Positions 24,501-36,979 of a stretch of DNA of 64,000 nucleotides are shown here, in pieces. Source of the stretch: Colletotrichum lupini. Its lineage: Eukaryota; Ascomycota; Sordariomycetes; Glomerellales; Glomerellaceae. The DNA is taken from the NCBI RefSeq assembly GCF_023278565.1, contig NC_064677.1, positions 3,844,001 through 3,908,000 on the forward strand, written 5' to 3'. Made by a program: the position numbers and the translations under genes. The notes beneath the pieces are model-generated. The model did not search any database. It had not been told where the DNA came from and saw only the letters and a program-made list of their open reading frames with translations. Positions within the stretch are counted from its first letter, which is position 1, and the number at the start of each line of letters is the position of its first letter.

Positions 24501-26086
24501 GCGGAAGATGATGAGTCGGTGACAAGACACGCCGATGCTGGAGGACAACTTCTGTGACAAGTCTAAGTGGCACACGGATCGTAGCCGTGTGATCCGGCCA
24601 TTGGGAATGGCAGGGCTCAATGGCTCAGACTTTGAAAAGGTCTCGCCTGGCTGTGATCACCCTTGAATAACACGGTAGTGTGCTCCATACTGTGTTGGGC
24701 CTGGGACGTTGGTAGGATGAAGGCGCAGACGTACTGTGTATGTAGCCAGATAGGTAGATGAGTCGAAAGTCTTGGCCAATGTGGCTTCCAACGATGAGGT
24801 GGTAGGCCCAGGGTGTCTAAGTGAGTGATATATTCCACTGAAGATCATGCTGTCCTAGGCAGGCCGCAGGCGCATGTGCGCAGAAAGTATTGCATTAGGT
24901 TTCAAGGTCTCCAGGGCCCACGGCATAACCCTTATGAAGTTTGTGAAGCGAGGGAATCAGTGACCAGCCGGACGTCAGCAGCGGAATGTTGGCAGTAGCG
25001 CTTTGGGTATATCCGTTTGGATTGAGAGACATGTATAGGTGCAGTTTGTACTTGGCGGCATACAAGCTAATTCTGATTAGCCGTCTCCGCGCAGACGTCT
25101 ACCGGTATCTCAGTGGTGCAGGGATGTCGCTTCAGCAGGGCTCGCCTTGCTGATCTGAAAAGTTGGCTGACACTAGACTACTAGCCTTCGGATGGGCATA
25201 TAAGGTAGAGGATACTTGCTCACTGCTTACAGGGTAAGCCAAGTGACAGGGACTTGTGACCGCGAGGCTATTCTGTTACGAAGGAAATCCAACGATGAAA
25301 GCGAGCGAGGCGACAACGAGGTCACGTGCGCAGTGTCTCGTGTGTTCTTGTGTGCGTGTGTGCTTCGCGAGTTCACGGGTCCCATCTCACACAGACCGCC
25401 GTGCTTGGGTGAATCCAGGGCGGCTAGACCCAGAATCCCAGACCATCTTTTGTATGTATCCCGCAGAAGAATGGAAAACCTAGATGCGTATGCAGGCTGC
25501 AAGGTGCGGCCTGAGTGCACGCTGCAGCAGTGCAGCACTTGCAGCCGCAGGACACGAAGAAGGCGGAGACCCTCAGTCAACCCCGGCCCCCTCCCGTTCT
25601 AAATTCTGATATTCCGATGAGACTTATTAGCACTCAAACACCCCAAACGCTGTTGGACCAGTCCTGTTGAAAGCCTAACAATCGGCAGGCTTGCGCGCTC
25701 CCCGGTGTTGTTGCCGCTTGATGCGCCGGCTGGAGTCTGGAGAGCGTGTCAGGGATACGTGTTGGCGGACTGTGGCACCCTGACAAAAAACCGAGACTAG
25801 AGTAGTCCATGTGCATACTTCGTACGAATACACAGCAGAAATCAGGAGGGTCCAAACCGGACGCATATCTATATGCATCTGCGGTAATCATGGCGGAGGA
25901 AATGCATACCTCCAGCGTAACCGGGCTGCAAGCAGTCAAGTGGAGAGAAGCGAGTTGATTCGGGTCGGCACGGCCATGATAGGCATACGTACGGGACGCA
26001 TGTTGTGAAAGATATTTGCACGAATGTCAGGGCTACTCCTGCCGTGTCAGTCCTCAAGGGTTGCTGATCGAAAAACAAACATGGTT

Positions 26087-27280
26087 TCACCAAAGGATGA
26101 GGAGTGTAGGTAGGTTAGATGTACGGACGTCGCTGGCAATCCAGCAAGCACTTACTTCGTACACTGTCAACCACCGCCAATGTGCTAATGTGTCCGTAGT
26201 GGTGTAGCACCCCAAAGTACGGCCCAATACACGCCGAGGTGATTGCCCGATGGCTATGCCTAAAGTGAGACTGGAGTAAAGGGCGCCAGCCGCCAGGCGG
26301 ACACTCATAGCTGGTGGATTTGGCGGCTTGCCTGGAAAATTGGCAATGATGAGCAACAGAATGACTAAATAGACCAGTCCAGGCCGCCACTCCTGGAGGG
26401 AGCCCCTCGCGTCCGCTGTCCAAGTGGGTTTCCTGCTGGTCAGTGGTGAGAGGAATGCGAGCGTGAAATGGACGCCTGTCCTGTAGGGTCTGTACCCACC
26501 GCGCCACAGTTCCGTATATCCGTACGTATTTCCTGGGTTGCGTTGGCCGAGGTGGCCCAGCGGAACAAGACGACAAAAGTTGACGGCGGCGAGGGATTCC
26601 ACGACAGGAAGGCCGCAGGCGCACAGAGAAGGTGAGACAAAGAAACCACAGGTGGACGTCAGACGTTGTAACGATCGAGGGGAACTCCATGCTGTTGCCG
26701 CACGAGATTGGAGCAAGGCGAGGGAGCGAATGAGCGGACGCAAGCCAACGAGTCTTGCTGATCCATACCTACCAACGTGGTACCTTGGCCTGGAGTCCTT
26801 GTCAGTGCCTGTGCTTTGATGGTTGATGCGATTCAGCGCTTGCCGGGTAGTCCAGAGCAGGCTTTGGGTGGAATGGCATCTGCGGAAGCTGATCTCTAAC
26901 CGCTGGACGTCCAAAGTGAGGAGTGACGTGGAAATTGGTCCTGGGGATTCGGGGAGTATCAGGGTGGCACGGTGGCAGGGCTTCTCCACCGATTGTAGCC
27001 ACCGCTTTATCGATACCGTGGTTTCCCTGACCATAATCTTCTCTCGTGGAGCGGACAAGACCCCTCGATCTCGGATCACCTGCGGCCTGTCCACTTCAAC
27101 CTTCTCGAAGCTGTCTGGGAACAGGGACTGGTGGGAACCCAAGAGCCAGAGCGGCTGCCAAAGCCTTGGGGTGCAATGTCCGGAAGTTGCCTGGCTTGTC
27201 CAGCAACTAGAAAAGGTGTGAGGTACTTCGTAGTGCGCACCATCATAGACGAGCAGACTGCAATCGACTCGTTGGGCCAA
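26087..27280 (-). other. Unexplained 397-codon open frame, not recognised as a gene
   Basis: This frame is stop-free for 397 codons but begins at a TTG; the first ATG in frame is near 27034, giving about 315 residues. The translation is rich in Ser, Arg, Trp, Cys and His, shows no domain, signal peptide or repeat that I recognise, and overlaps a second long minus-strand frame (26115-26690) and plus-strand frames. A frame this long is unlikely by chance at this base composition, so it may be a young gene, a decayed gene or an accident of composition. I do not assign a function. Confidence 0.2.
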
Positions 27281-30200
27281 CTGGACCGCATTTCTCGCAC
27301 AGCCCGTGGTAATGCCCAGTTTGTGCCTGGCACCCGGCGCTCTCGTCCATGAGCTTGCCGGTGGTTATCCGGGTCTTTAGAAGACTTGGTTATTTGTTTC
27401 CAGATCGTGATGTACGAATAGGGTCGGCATGGCAATTCTGGCCTTCTGGTCGGCAGGCATTCTCGAGTGTGACCTCTGAAGTCTCGGAGCAAGGCTGGCC
27501 TCAAAAATTAGCAATGGCGAGTAAAACACCAATGGCTTGGCCCATCAGACCTTGAATGCGCGTCCATGTCATACGTCCGGACATCTTCAGATGGGAGGGA
27601 ACGGCCTGAAGCACAGCCGCGGATGGAGGAGCTTGCTTGCTAGTCTTTCGGGGCGGGGCGTGAGGGGAGATCGGCTGGGGCCCATTTCTCAACTTCCCAG
27701 GGCAGCAGTCATGGGCTCGAGACACCGTGCCTGATACCACAGGAGACCTAGCCAAGGTGGAACAAGAGCTCGCTTCACAGGCCGTCGGCTTGCTCAAGGC
27801 TCCAAATGCCACCGATATTGACCCAGTATTGGCGTCCACACACACCGCAAGGGGCGCGACATCCCCGTGCCCCCCTTCTAAAAGGAAGCTCATACCCCTA
27901 GAAGGAAGGGTAGGCCGGCCTGGGGGTGTTGTCGGTGAGACTGGGTACCGGACGTACTGGCGTAGACAGGGGCAGAAGAAGCGCTGAAAGTTGGAACATG
28001 GCCTGGAGAAAAAAGATTACCGGCCTCCGCAGTAGAGACTGGGTAATGGGGTGCTGAGAAATGTGGTGGTGCATGGGTCCAAACTCTCCAATCGCGGGCT
28101 CGCCTCAGATGACGGGCGTCTCCATCTGTGGCATGGGCCATGGATAGACAAGTGACGGGCATGCAGATTGTTGGTGTGCGGTGGTGTAGGTATCCGTACA
28201 GACATAGTTAGTGGTACGTGGTGGTGCCGAGTTACGTTAGCTGAAGTCTCTCTCGTTGGAACTTGGAGTCGACAAGCTCAAGTCTTGCGGGATGCATAAG
28301 TCCACCTCGCACCACATCAGGCTGGCCGACCTTATGCCTGAGGCCACATAATTCCTGTGTGTCTTTCCCTCTTTAGCCTTGAGTCAACAGCAAAGCAAGT
28401 GCCCCCCCACTCGTTGTGTTCATGTTCTTGGGCACTATCTTTGCCTGAGGTTGCAATGCCTTGCCTTCTCCTTTTGGGCGCCATCCTCCTGCACTACCTA
28501 AGGCCCCTTCCTGCAATCTTTGTAAAGTATACATTCCAAGACATTAGGATGTGACTATGAAGCCAGGTACGGATACCTACCTAGGCAACAGAGTGAATTT
28601 GGCTCAGGTTCATCATCCATGGGCGGCTGTTCGAAATTTGACAGTACGTGCCGCTTGCTTACGGATACTTTCCCCAGCCATGGAAGTTCCGTCTTCGCTG
28701 TCCGGGAACTACCTTATGTGCCTGCTGCGGTGCATCTTGGTCATTTTTGCCCGCAAACCTTCCTCCATAATTTGTGCCTGGGTATGGGGTGGGGGCCGTC
28801 AATAACTGCAGCCGCCTTTTGACTTCTGCTCGAGAGGAGAGGGGCGATTCCGTATCTATCTTTTTTTTCTATTTGCTTTTTTTTTTCTTCCTCCTTCCCT
28901 CTCTCCGCTCCGTATGCTAGTCACACAGTCTGCCGCAGCCCACTTTGACTTCACGGAAGTGACAAGCAATTACTCCGTAGACGCTAGACAATTAAGGCAA
29001 GTCAGGTCGCAGCACAAAACTTGCAAGTTACGGTCTCCAATTTGACTCCAACTATCCGTACGGAGTATGGAGACAGAGTGACAAAGATGCGTGCCTACCT
29101 TACTGCCTCGCCCTGGCCTGTGCCCCTGGATCCTTCTCTGGGTCCCTTCTTTCCGTCCTTGAGCCTCGTGTCTGGCCGCATGCCATGCCGGTTCTCGCCC
29201 TGTCTGTCTCTACTCTCCACGGAGTACGAAGTATGTACCTTACTGCGCATTGCGCTGTCAGGGCTCGAGAGCAGGCGCTGCCCTTGATTGATCCCGTCGT
29301 TGTGGTCCTGATCCTCTCAAACTCCCGTCCCTGTTGACGTTCGCTACTGTATCGCCCTAATACTGCGTATAGTGTCCCTACCGAATCCACAAGCGGCAGC
29401 AGCGATGCTATATCTGTTGCGGAGCGGATGGGATAGGATTGAACTCCTTCTCATATTCCCGGGGGTTGGGGCTCCCTCCTTGGTAAAGGGGGGTGGTGTG
29501 GAAGGTTTCCACTACCTGAGTTTCCATTGATGTCTCACTATGTCCCAAGTATTGACTACCTTGTCGCGCATTCTTCCCGTCTCTCTTTCCTGACGAGTTA
29601 CCGCACCTTCGTAACCTTCCTTCTTCTTCTTTCATCTTTTCTGAGGTACCTAACTTTGCTACGGAGGAAGGTACGCAGTACTGCCACTACTGCCATGAAC
29701 CGCTCCTCGCCGGCTTGGCGTTTCTTACCTCAAGTGTCAAACCCCCCCCCCCCATCTTCCTTGTACCCTCTTCGCCTTTCCTCCTTTTGCTCTTTTCCAA
29801 TCTATGGACATTGACTGTGCTCTGTCCACACAAGACACCATGCCCATGCCTGTGGAATTGGACCTTCGGCATCCTACAGCTCCCGCAACGCATACCACGC
29901 CCAGGTGGGACAGCTGACTCTTGTTTGAGGACTGGGCATGAAGGAGGGGCCAAGCTCGGAAAGAAAAAGCGGATGGCTGCGTACCGGTATACTTTGGTCC
30001 ACAACGCAGTTGCCAGCTAAACAACCGGTACACAGTACTCTTCCGCCAAGCAGGCTGAGTGATGCCGCCCAACCATCTTCCATTCATCGACCAACTAACT
30101 GCCTTTGTTAGTTATTCCTCGGCCGCTGGCTGTGTGAGCGTCTTTAACATCCTCTTGTGTCGACATCCATGATTCATATCGGAGGTTTCGCAATCCCACG

Positions 30201-32128
30201 TTCCAATCTGCCGCCAATTTGCCCGGTCGAGAGTCGGACTATCTTGCCAACACACTTTTTGCCCGCACCCGCTTGCCGAAACCAAGAAACAGTCCATGCT
30301 CGCCTCCCTCATCTAGATAGACACGATCATGGATGGAACCTGCTGTGGAGGAACCATGATGGCTTGTCACCTCGACATCTCACTGGCTGAAGCCTGAAGC
30401 CTGAAGCCCCCGCGATGTCCGCGATGGGGATCTATCGACAGACCCGTCTACGGATACGCAACTTTTTTTTCTTCCTCTCTCATGACCGATGACACCCACG
30501 TTTACGACTCAAGCCTATGCTTGCATGACCTGGTCATCAAGACAATCTCGGCCGGACCACTTGGGGCTGATGAGCGTGATCAAAGCACGCCGCCTGCGTC
30601 TCCGGAAAGCATCAAAAAAACCATCAACTAATACCCACTCGCCATTCACTGCAACAACACGGCCCATGGCTTTCGGGCTGCCACCACTCTATTCCTGTCC
30701 AGGACATGCGCATCCACCGCCTCCGGTTAATTCATAGTCCTCGTCACGCTCAGCTTGCATAACACAAGACTCAAGCGGATGCATCCCAAAGCTCCATTCA
30801 GCGTACTCCGTACGGATTCCTCACCAAGAAAGTCTGAGCGAAACAATGAGACTAGCCCATAGGCTGTCCTGCCCGGCGGACGGAGTGTTGCCAATTAAGC
30901 TGTCACCTTGGAATGAGATAACCTGCGGCAACTCTTTCAAATCGGCTGACTAGCTTTTGGCTTGTTTCCTCGCAGTTGTTTTGACACCTACCTAGGTGTC
31001 CGTACGTGTACAAACCGTGTTCTCCATTCCGTCTGTTGACGCTTGGAAAAAGAGCCAAGAAGGCGACACGTTACTCACGACATCCACACCTAAATACCAA
31101 AGCCGCAACTCTCACATACATGCTGCGCTCGATTAGGTACCTAACAAAACCCGTACCGCCTCTCGCCGCTGTCTCCGCAAACCATCTTCCAGAGTCCAGG
31201 GCCAAGGGGTGTATGGATAGAACTGCAAACCAACACTGTCGGTTGAGCGAGATCTGTGATCCGCTCCCATCCGTCCCACCTACCATCCTTTTGGAAAGCG
31301 GCTTGTCAGTCGACGCTCACACACCCTCTTGGCAAACGCCCCATTTTGACCGCAAGGATGGCTGCAAACAATCAACGTTCCGTTTCGTACCTTGAGCTGT
31401 CGCTCAACAGGGCTTGAAATCGTCCCTGTATGGACTCCGCATGCACGTCCCCCTACCGGTAGACTATTGCACGCGCATCCGTACGATCTCTCACGGCCAA
31501 TGCCGATGCCCAGCAAGGAACTACAGTCCTTCTCTTACGAATACATGGTAGTCTTGTCTGGTAGACGCCAAAAGCATGGTCTGGTCGGCAGGCGTGAGTC
31601 AAACAAATACCACAAATTCGATTTGGAACCCGTCTACTCGTATACTGCGTACGGCATTGAGGAAGTGATCGAAGCATACATCGCATCATAGTCTGCAAAG
31701 TTTCTGCCGACAACCTACCTGGCAGCCGGCTTGCTTTCTCGAACAAGTACGTACTGCCCGACCAGGGGTTCCCTTATGCGGAGCCATCTCCGTGCTTCTC
31801 TCAAAGTTCTTCTGCGCCCTGAGACCAAGACCCCGATGGAGATCGTGGATTTTCAGAAGTCTGTGCTTTCCGCATGTTATTTTTTTCTTTCTCCTTTTGC
31901 CTTGGATTTTCTAAACGGAGTATTGACCGTACGATGGTTAGAAAGTTTTCCGCTCCGTTTTAAAGACAACGACTCAACGATGCTTCCTAGGGCAGCAAGG
32001 ACCAGATGAATCTTTGTCTCATTTCCACGATGTTGCCAGTCATCAGTCGGCTCGATACCAGAAGCGCATGCCGTGGTCGCACTGCAAGTTCCTCCTTTCC
32101 AAGTTAGCAGACAGGAGGGTCTATTGAT

Positions 32129-32145
32129 CACACACACACACACAC
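32129..32145. repeat. CA dinucleotide microsatellite
   Basis: An uninterrupted run of about eight CA units lies inside the gene desert. A second, seven-unit AC run is at 34261-34274. Confidence 0.85.
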
Positions 32146-34652
32146 CACTGTAGGTATGCGTTCGGACATTGTGTCTTCAGTTATCAATGGTAGGCAGCTA
32201 GGTAATTGGCACTTTCCCGGAAACCACCAAAACATGTAAAGGCAAGCCGCAAGATGCACATCCCCATCTTCACATAGCAGCGTCCCCGTGCTAGGGGCCT
32301 AAGTGGGAGGGAAGGCTTGAGGCTTGGAGCCTTAGAGGGATGACGGTCATGGATTTATGGTCCCAGGAGCGGGTGTCTCTCCCCTTGGGTTCCATACCTA
32401 GATCCCGGAAGGGCTAGCACTGCAACGCCCCTTCTCATCCGACCCGTCAGTTCGAACTACCTAGGCGTACCGGGGTGTTTTCATCCTCGATGGCGGCTTG
32501 TGACTGGTCAGACGGTGACGGGACTTGAACGACTCAATGCAATAAGTCCACCCCCAGGGTCAAGGGGATAAGACCTGCCGCGACGCCGCGTGTGGTTTCC
32601 CTTGGACCCCTTCTCAACTTTTGGGTCCCTGGAAGGGAGGCGGCACACTCTTCTCTGGTGGCACTACTTCGTCGTGTACGAATACCCAGCGCTGTGTGGT
32701 CCGTAGGTGGTGCCGGTGGTATCCGTACTTTGTATCCCTGCCCCAGAGCAGCAACCTGGAAGGTATCCGTACCGCAGTCCAGTCGTGTTGCACGAGACGC
32801 AAGCAGGGATAGCATCTCTCACAGAGTCCCAGACTCCGACCTGGCGGCGTGAGCGCCTGGGCCGAGCGGTTCTTTCTGGGGCCAAGGACATTCCATCCAT
32901 CTTCTCTTTGGTTTCCTTGCGTCCTTGACCGCCCGCCGCTCGTGAAGCCCCCCCTCTAATGGACCATGATCCATCTCTGGGGCTGCTGCAGTAAGTACTT
33001 GGGTACCGGGAAGTGCTAGACTCTCTCCTCTCAGTCTTGAGTCTTCCCTCCCAAGACCTAACTTCCCAAGACCCAGCCATTTGCCCAGAATCAGAATCAG
33101 ATGCCCTGTCCTGACCCCCCTTGGCCCCCTGGCCTGTGCCTGCTCACCCGTTGACCAGGACGATACCTTGCGTGCCGTTGTCCCTCAGGCACTTTGTCTT
33201 GGTCGTACATTTTCGAACCTTGCATCCCGCCATGGCACTGCAGTCACAGTCGGTTTGGCATGGCGCGGTGCGAGGTGGAGGGAACGTAGGCAGTACGTAC
33301 TCTGTCGCCAGGGGCTGTCCAATGTCCCATCTCAGGTGCCTTCTGTTACCCAAACAATGAAGACGCGACGCTCACTCAGTCAGTCAGTCACTCCTTCACT
33401 CCTCACTCAGACGGCACCCACCGAGTCCTCAGTCCTGGCCAGCACACAGCGTCCTGTGGCATTGGTACCGCAACCTGGTTTGCTCCACACTCCATTCATC
33501 CACCCACCGCCGACGCTCCCTCCCTAGCACAGTAATCCCATCCGTCCATCCATTCAACCATCCATCCCTCCTCCAGAAAGTCCAGAGTCTGGTGGGTGAG
33601 TGTCCACTCGTGCCCATTCACACGCTACGGTGTGCCAGAGAGGCCAGGGCCACACATTCTAGGCTAGAGTACCAGCGAGGCGAGGCAATCAACCACTTAT
33701 CCACTTCCGCATCCACATCCACACCCACCGCTGCTTTGCCCACACGCACACCAGCGCTATCGACAAGTCTGTCCCATGCTTCACTCCTCCCAGACTCCCA
33801 GTGCCTCCCTCCTCTTCCTCTCCTCCCCCCATATGGACGTGCCCCCCCCCCCCCGGGCGGTCGTGGAGTACCTACTCTAAGAGGTACCTCAAGCCCCAAA
33901 GGGAATCAGCCGCCTCGTCTGCTTCGACTCTGAAATGCACGACGCTCCGAGGTGAGATCCATGCTCAACCAATATGACGCAGCCCGCTGGCCGCCCCCCT
34001 TACCATCTAGTGTACCTAGAATCCCAGACACCTTCTTCGTTCCCATACTATGCAGTCCGCACTCACCTCAGTTACGGAGCACACACCCATACCGGTACCC
34101 CATGCGCTCACACGAAGAAAGACGGAAACAGTACGTACCACCCCTGGCCAGCCACGCCTGGGACGCCTGCCGCCTGCGCTGGCTGCGCGGATACCTCCCA
34201 TCAACATCCCATCCTCCACCCATGCAAGCAACCCGCGCTCGCAGCCTTTTGGTACGAAGTACACACACACACACATGCCAAACCGTTCATGGTCTGAATT
34301 ACTTGTTGGCCCACTTCGCACCCTTGGGCGACTTGCTCCTCTATGTACGGATACTGGAGCTAAGGTTTGATTTTATCCTTCAAGACCGATCTAGTATCAC
34401 CCATGTCTTTTCTCGCTACTGTAATCCCTTGGGCCTTTTGGGACCATGACCTCTTGTCCATACATAGCCTGGGCTGAGTCCGTCCTTTCCATATCACGTA
34501 TATCATCATCATCCACCGCATGTCCTACGACTGGGAACTCTTAGTTAAGAAACAAACAACCCGCAACCTCTCCCATCTTCATTCACCATCTCTATTTACC
34601 ACAACACAACACTTGTCTGGCACCTACTACACACACACATACATCAAACAAG

Positions 34653-35708
34653 ATGATGCCCACACTTATGGGAGGCGTTCTTCCTGGGCCCGTTCCCACA
34701 CCCTATCACACCGACACCTTTCTGGACGACTTGTCGAGACAAATGGCCATCTCCCAGGCTTCACGGAGACTATCTCGAGGCTCCAACGGACAACGCAACG
34801 CAGGAGCTATGCGTGTAGCCAAGCCCACCAGCGCCAGCAACAGCCCGAGATCAGCAGCAGCCATGCAGGCAAGGAGGAGGACTGTGGTGAACGATGGAAA
34901 CCTGGCGAGGCGGAGGCAGCAGCCCATGGACCAAGTCCCGATGCCCGACTATGGATCTCAGTCACGACCGAGTCGTCCCCTCAGCTGGCACCCTTCGACC
35001 TTTCAACAACAGAAGATGGCCGTCCCTCAAAGCATGGCACAATACCCATTCCCTCCTGTCACGTCGGCATATGACACGGACAGCTACCACGTATACCAGC
35101 AATTCCCACCAACACCGGCAGCCTACTCGTGCAACACCTCACCTGTTGCCTCATTCTCCCCTTTGTCACTCCCTTTTGGAGGATATGATGGGTCCAACTA
35201 CCTGCCTGTCGAGGGCTGGAACGTGCCTCCTCAAGCACCACCGGCCTACGTCTCTTCAGACAACACTGGCTACGCTGAGCCTTTCCCATCTCTACCAACT
35301 ACGCTCCCGGATCTTACGCCGTCTTCCACCTCGACACAATGGAATTCGCACCATGTGCACGGCTTCACTAGCACTTCTCCGCCCACCCCCGAAACGCTGC
35401 CGCAGGCCCAGCAGCCCCAACCTATCGTCCCGAATGAGGACACTATCCCTTATCAACCCCTCGACGAGCCTGAGGAGGAGGGAGAGATCCTTGTGGGCAT
35501 GGGACTCTATGACGCTCCCGACAAGTATGATCAGGACCCGCAACTCGACACGTCTCGCTCTGCCATGTCCTCGCTGCTGGGCGTTTCTTTCCGCCCTCTG
35601 GAGGGTACGGGTAAGGGCCTGAAGCTTGAGGAGTCGTGGCAGCCTCCTGAGAGCGATGACGAGGATGAGGATGAGCAGGACGATGCTGATGGCGAAGACT
35701 CGGATTAA
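34653..35708 (+). CDS. Hypothetical protein with acidic C-terminus, probably conserved in fungi
   Basis: Single-exon gene of 351 residues starting at ATG 34653 (followed directly by a second ATG). The leader is CT- and CA-rich, as in expressed fungal genes. The protein is mostly low-complexity and rich in Ser, Pro, Gln and Tyr, with a basic block near residues 40-90 (NSPRSAAAMQARRRTVVND). The C-terminal third looks constrained: EEEGEILVGMGLYDAPDKYD, then SLLGVSFRPLEGTGKGLKLE and a run of Asp/Glu to the end. I recall similar GMGLYD and GKGLKLEE blocks in unnamed ascomycete proteins but cannot assign a function. The disordered composition suggests a nuclear or scaffold role; that is speculation. 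Coding status is supported by length, start context and codon bias. Confidence 0.8.
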   Translation: MMPTLMGGVLPGPVPTPYHTDTFLDDLSRQMAISQASRRLSRGSNGQRNAGAMRVAKPTSASNSPRSAAAMQARRRTVVNDGNLARRRQQPMDQVPMPDYGSQSRPSRPLSWHPSTFQQQKMAVPQSMAQYPFPPVTSAYDTDSYHVYQQFPPTPAAYSCNTSPVASFSPLSLPFGGYDGSNYLPVEGWNVPPQAPPAYVSSDNTGYAEPFPSLPTTLPDLTPSSTSTQWNSHHVHGFTSTSPPTPETLPQAQQPQPIVPNEDTIPYQPLDEPEEEGEILVGMGLYDAPDKYDQDPQLDTSRSAMSSLLGVSFRPLEGTGKGLKLEESWQPPESDDEDEDEQDDADGEDSD

Positions 35709-36979
35709 TGACACGACCAAAAGGAAAAGGACAACTCTCACACATTACAACACCAGCGCAAGCGTTTGATGATTTTACGACGAAACCCTGTAGACTTTGT
35801 ATGATATCAAGAAGATGTACCATCAAGAATCGGGCTTGGGGGATCTTTGGGGACTGCAAAGACGGAGCATCACTATGCATGCTCCTCATGTCAAAGAAGC
35901 GAGGAAGATGAATGGAAAGGCAAAATACCCAAAGATAGAAGCATGGGCCAAATTTGTGGCCCTGGCGTCACAAAAGGCAAAGGCCCATGAAAAGCGCCTA
36001 GATAGAAACTATCAAAACGCGTAAAGCGAAAAAACGGAACATATACCTGCACTCTGGATAGTCCCTTCGCCCTTCAATGTGATTTCTAGAATCACAGTAA
36101 TAGCTGCCGCTTAGTTGATAATCACAAACTTGCAACAGCTGCACCAACACGGCCAACACGACCACGAGGATTACATGGTGACAGAGGCGCCGGATGGAAT
36201 GGAATTTGGAAGTGCAATCGTCAACGCGGACACTAAAAATAAGCGAAAAAGAGGCTCCCGAATGGCACCCCTGTCGAGGCATGGCATGAGCTGCATGTGG
36301 GTCCAAGTCTCCCCTGTCACATTTTGTCAGTTGTCCAATCAGTCGAGAGAAATAGCTCCCCACCCCCGCCGTTCTGGCCAGCCCTGCCGGGTCAAAACAC
36401 CCCGCCCGTGGCCCCTAGAAATTTTCTTTGGTGACCTCACCGTAGCCCAGTTGCACACCCAGCCACCTCCCTCCCTCTCCCCTCCCGTCCTCTCCTTTCC
36501 CACCGTACTGTGCGAGCTTATCCGTACGAATACCGAGCGTGCACCTCCATCTCTTTGCTGCCCGTCTCTGACTACGCAGTATGTGTGGCGAGTGAACCTT
36601 CCATCAGAGAGTTTTAGACTCCAATGATGAGGGGTCGAGGGGGAACAGCCGCCGTTATCGGATCGAACTTGGCACCTTCAGTTCTTTACCCCACCATGGA
36701 TGCTTTGGAAATTTTCCTCGCTCGTCGAGTCACGAATCGCGAATTACGACATTGAGAGAAAATAATTGGGCTCCAGTTCGGCTTCTCTCCCGTCAATCTC
36801 GAGTCCAAGTTCGGGTGGGTTCCCATTCTGGCTTACCCCTCTTCTTCCGTTCGCTGCTGCTGCTGCTGCTGCTACTGCTTGTCGGAACCTGGATTGACTC
36901 ACACAGAACAACCAAAAAAGTTGCATCAAGTTCAACCACGATACCATCATCATCCGGAAGAAACTAGTTGAATTTCAAG
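35709..36979. other. Intergenic region before saccharopine dehydrogenase
   Basis: This 1.27-kb gap holds the 3' UTR of the hypothetical gene and the promoter and leader of the LYS9-type gene. A frame at 36115-36627 lacks an ATG start and shows no domain. A seven-unit GCT repeat at 36853-36873 lies in the probable leader, and a TATCCGTACGAATAC motif is at 36520-36534. Confidence 0.55.
36853..36873 (+). repeat. GCT trinucleotide repeat in probable 5' leader
   Basis: Seven perfect GCT units end about 106 bp before the ATG of the saccharopine dehydrogenase gene. Confidence 0.85.

Larger units (their letters stand above)
18578..34652. other. 16-kb gene desert dense in short repeated motifs
   Basis: No gene can be supported in this stretch. 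It is not AT-rich overall. It contains many copies of ATCCGTAC, TACGGATAC and ACGGAGTA words, some back to back (29053-29070, 30800-30816, 31914-31940), CCTAGGTA words, CA runs (32129-32145, 34261-34274) and a C run (33842-33854). Open frames are abundant on both strands but overlap each other and lack domains. The longest, 397 codons on the minus strand at 26087-27280, is listed separately. The last few hundred bases should contain the promoter and leader of the gene at 34653. Confidence 0.6.

Noticed and set aside
32515..32600. Minus-strand CGTTCAAGTCCC as a tRNA box B
   Set aside because: No box A at a suitable distance and no cloverleaf.
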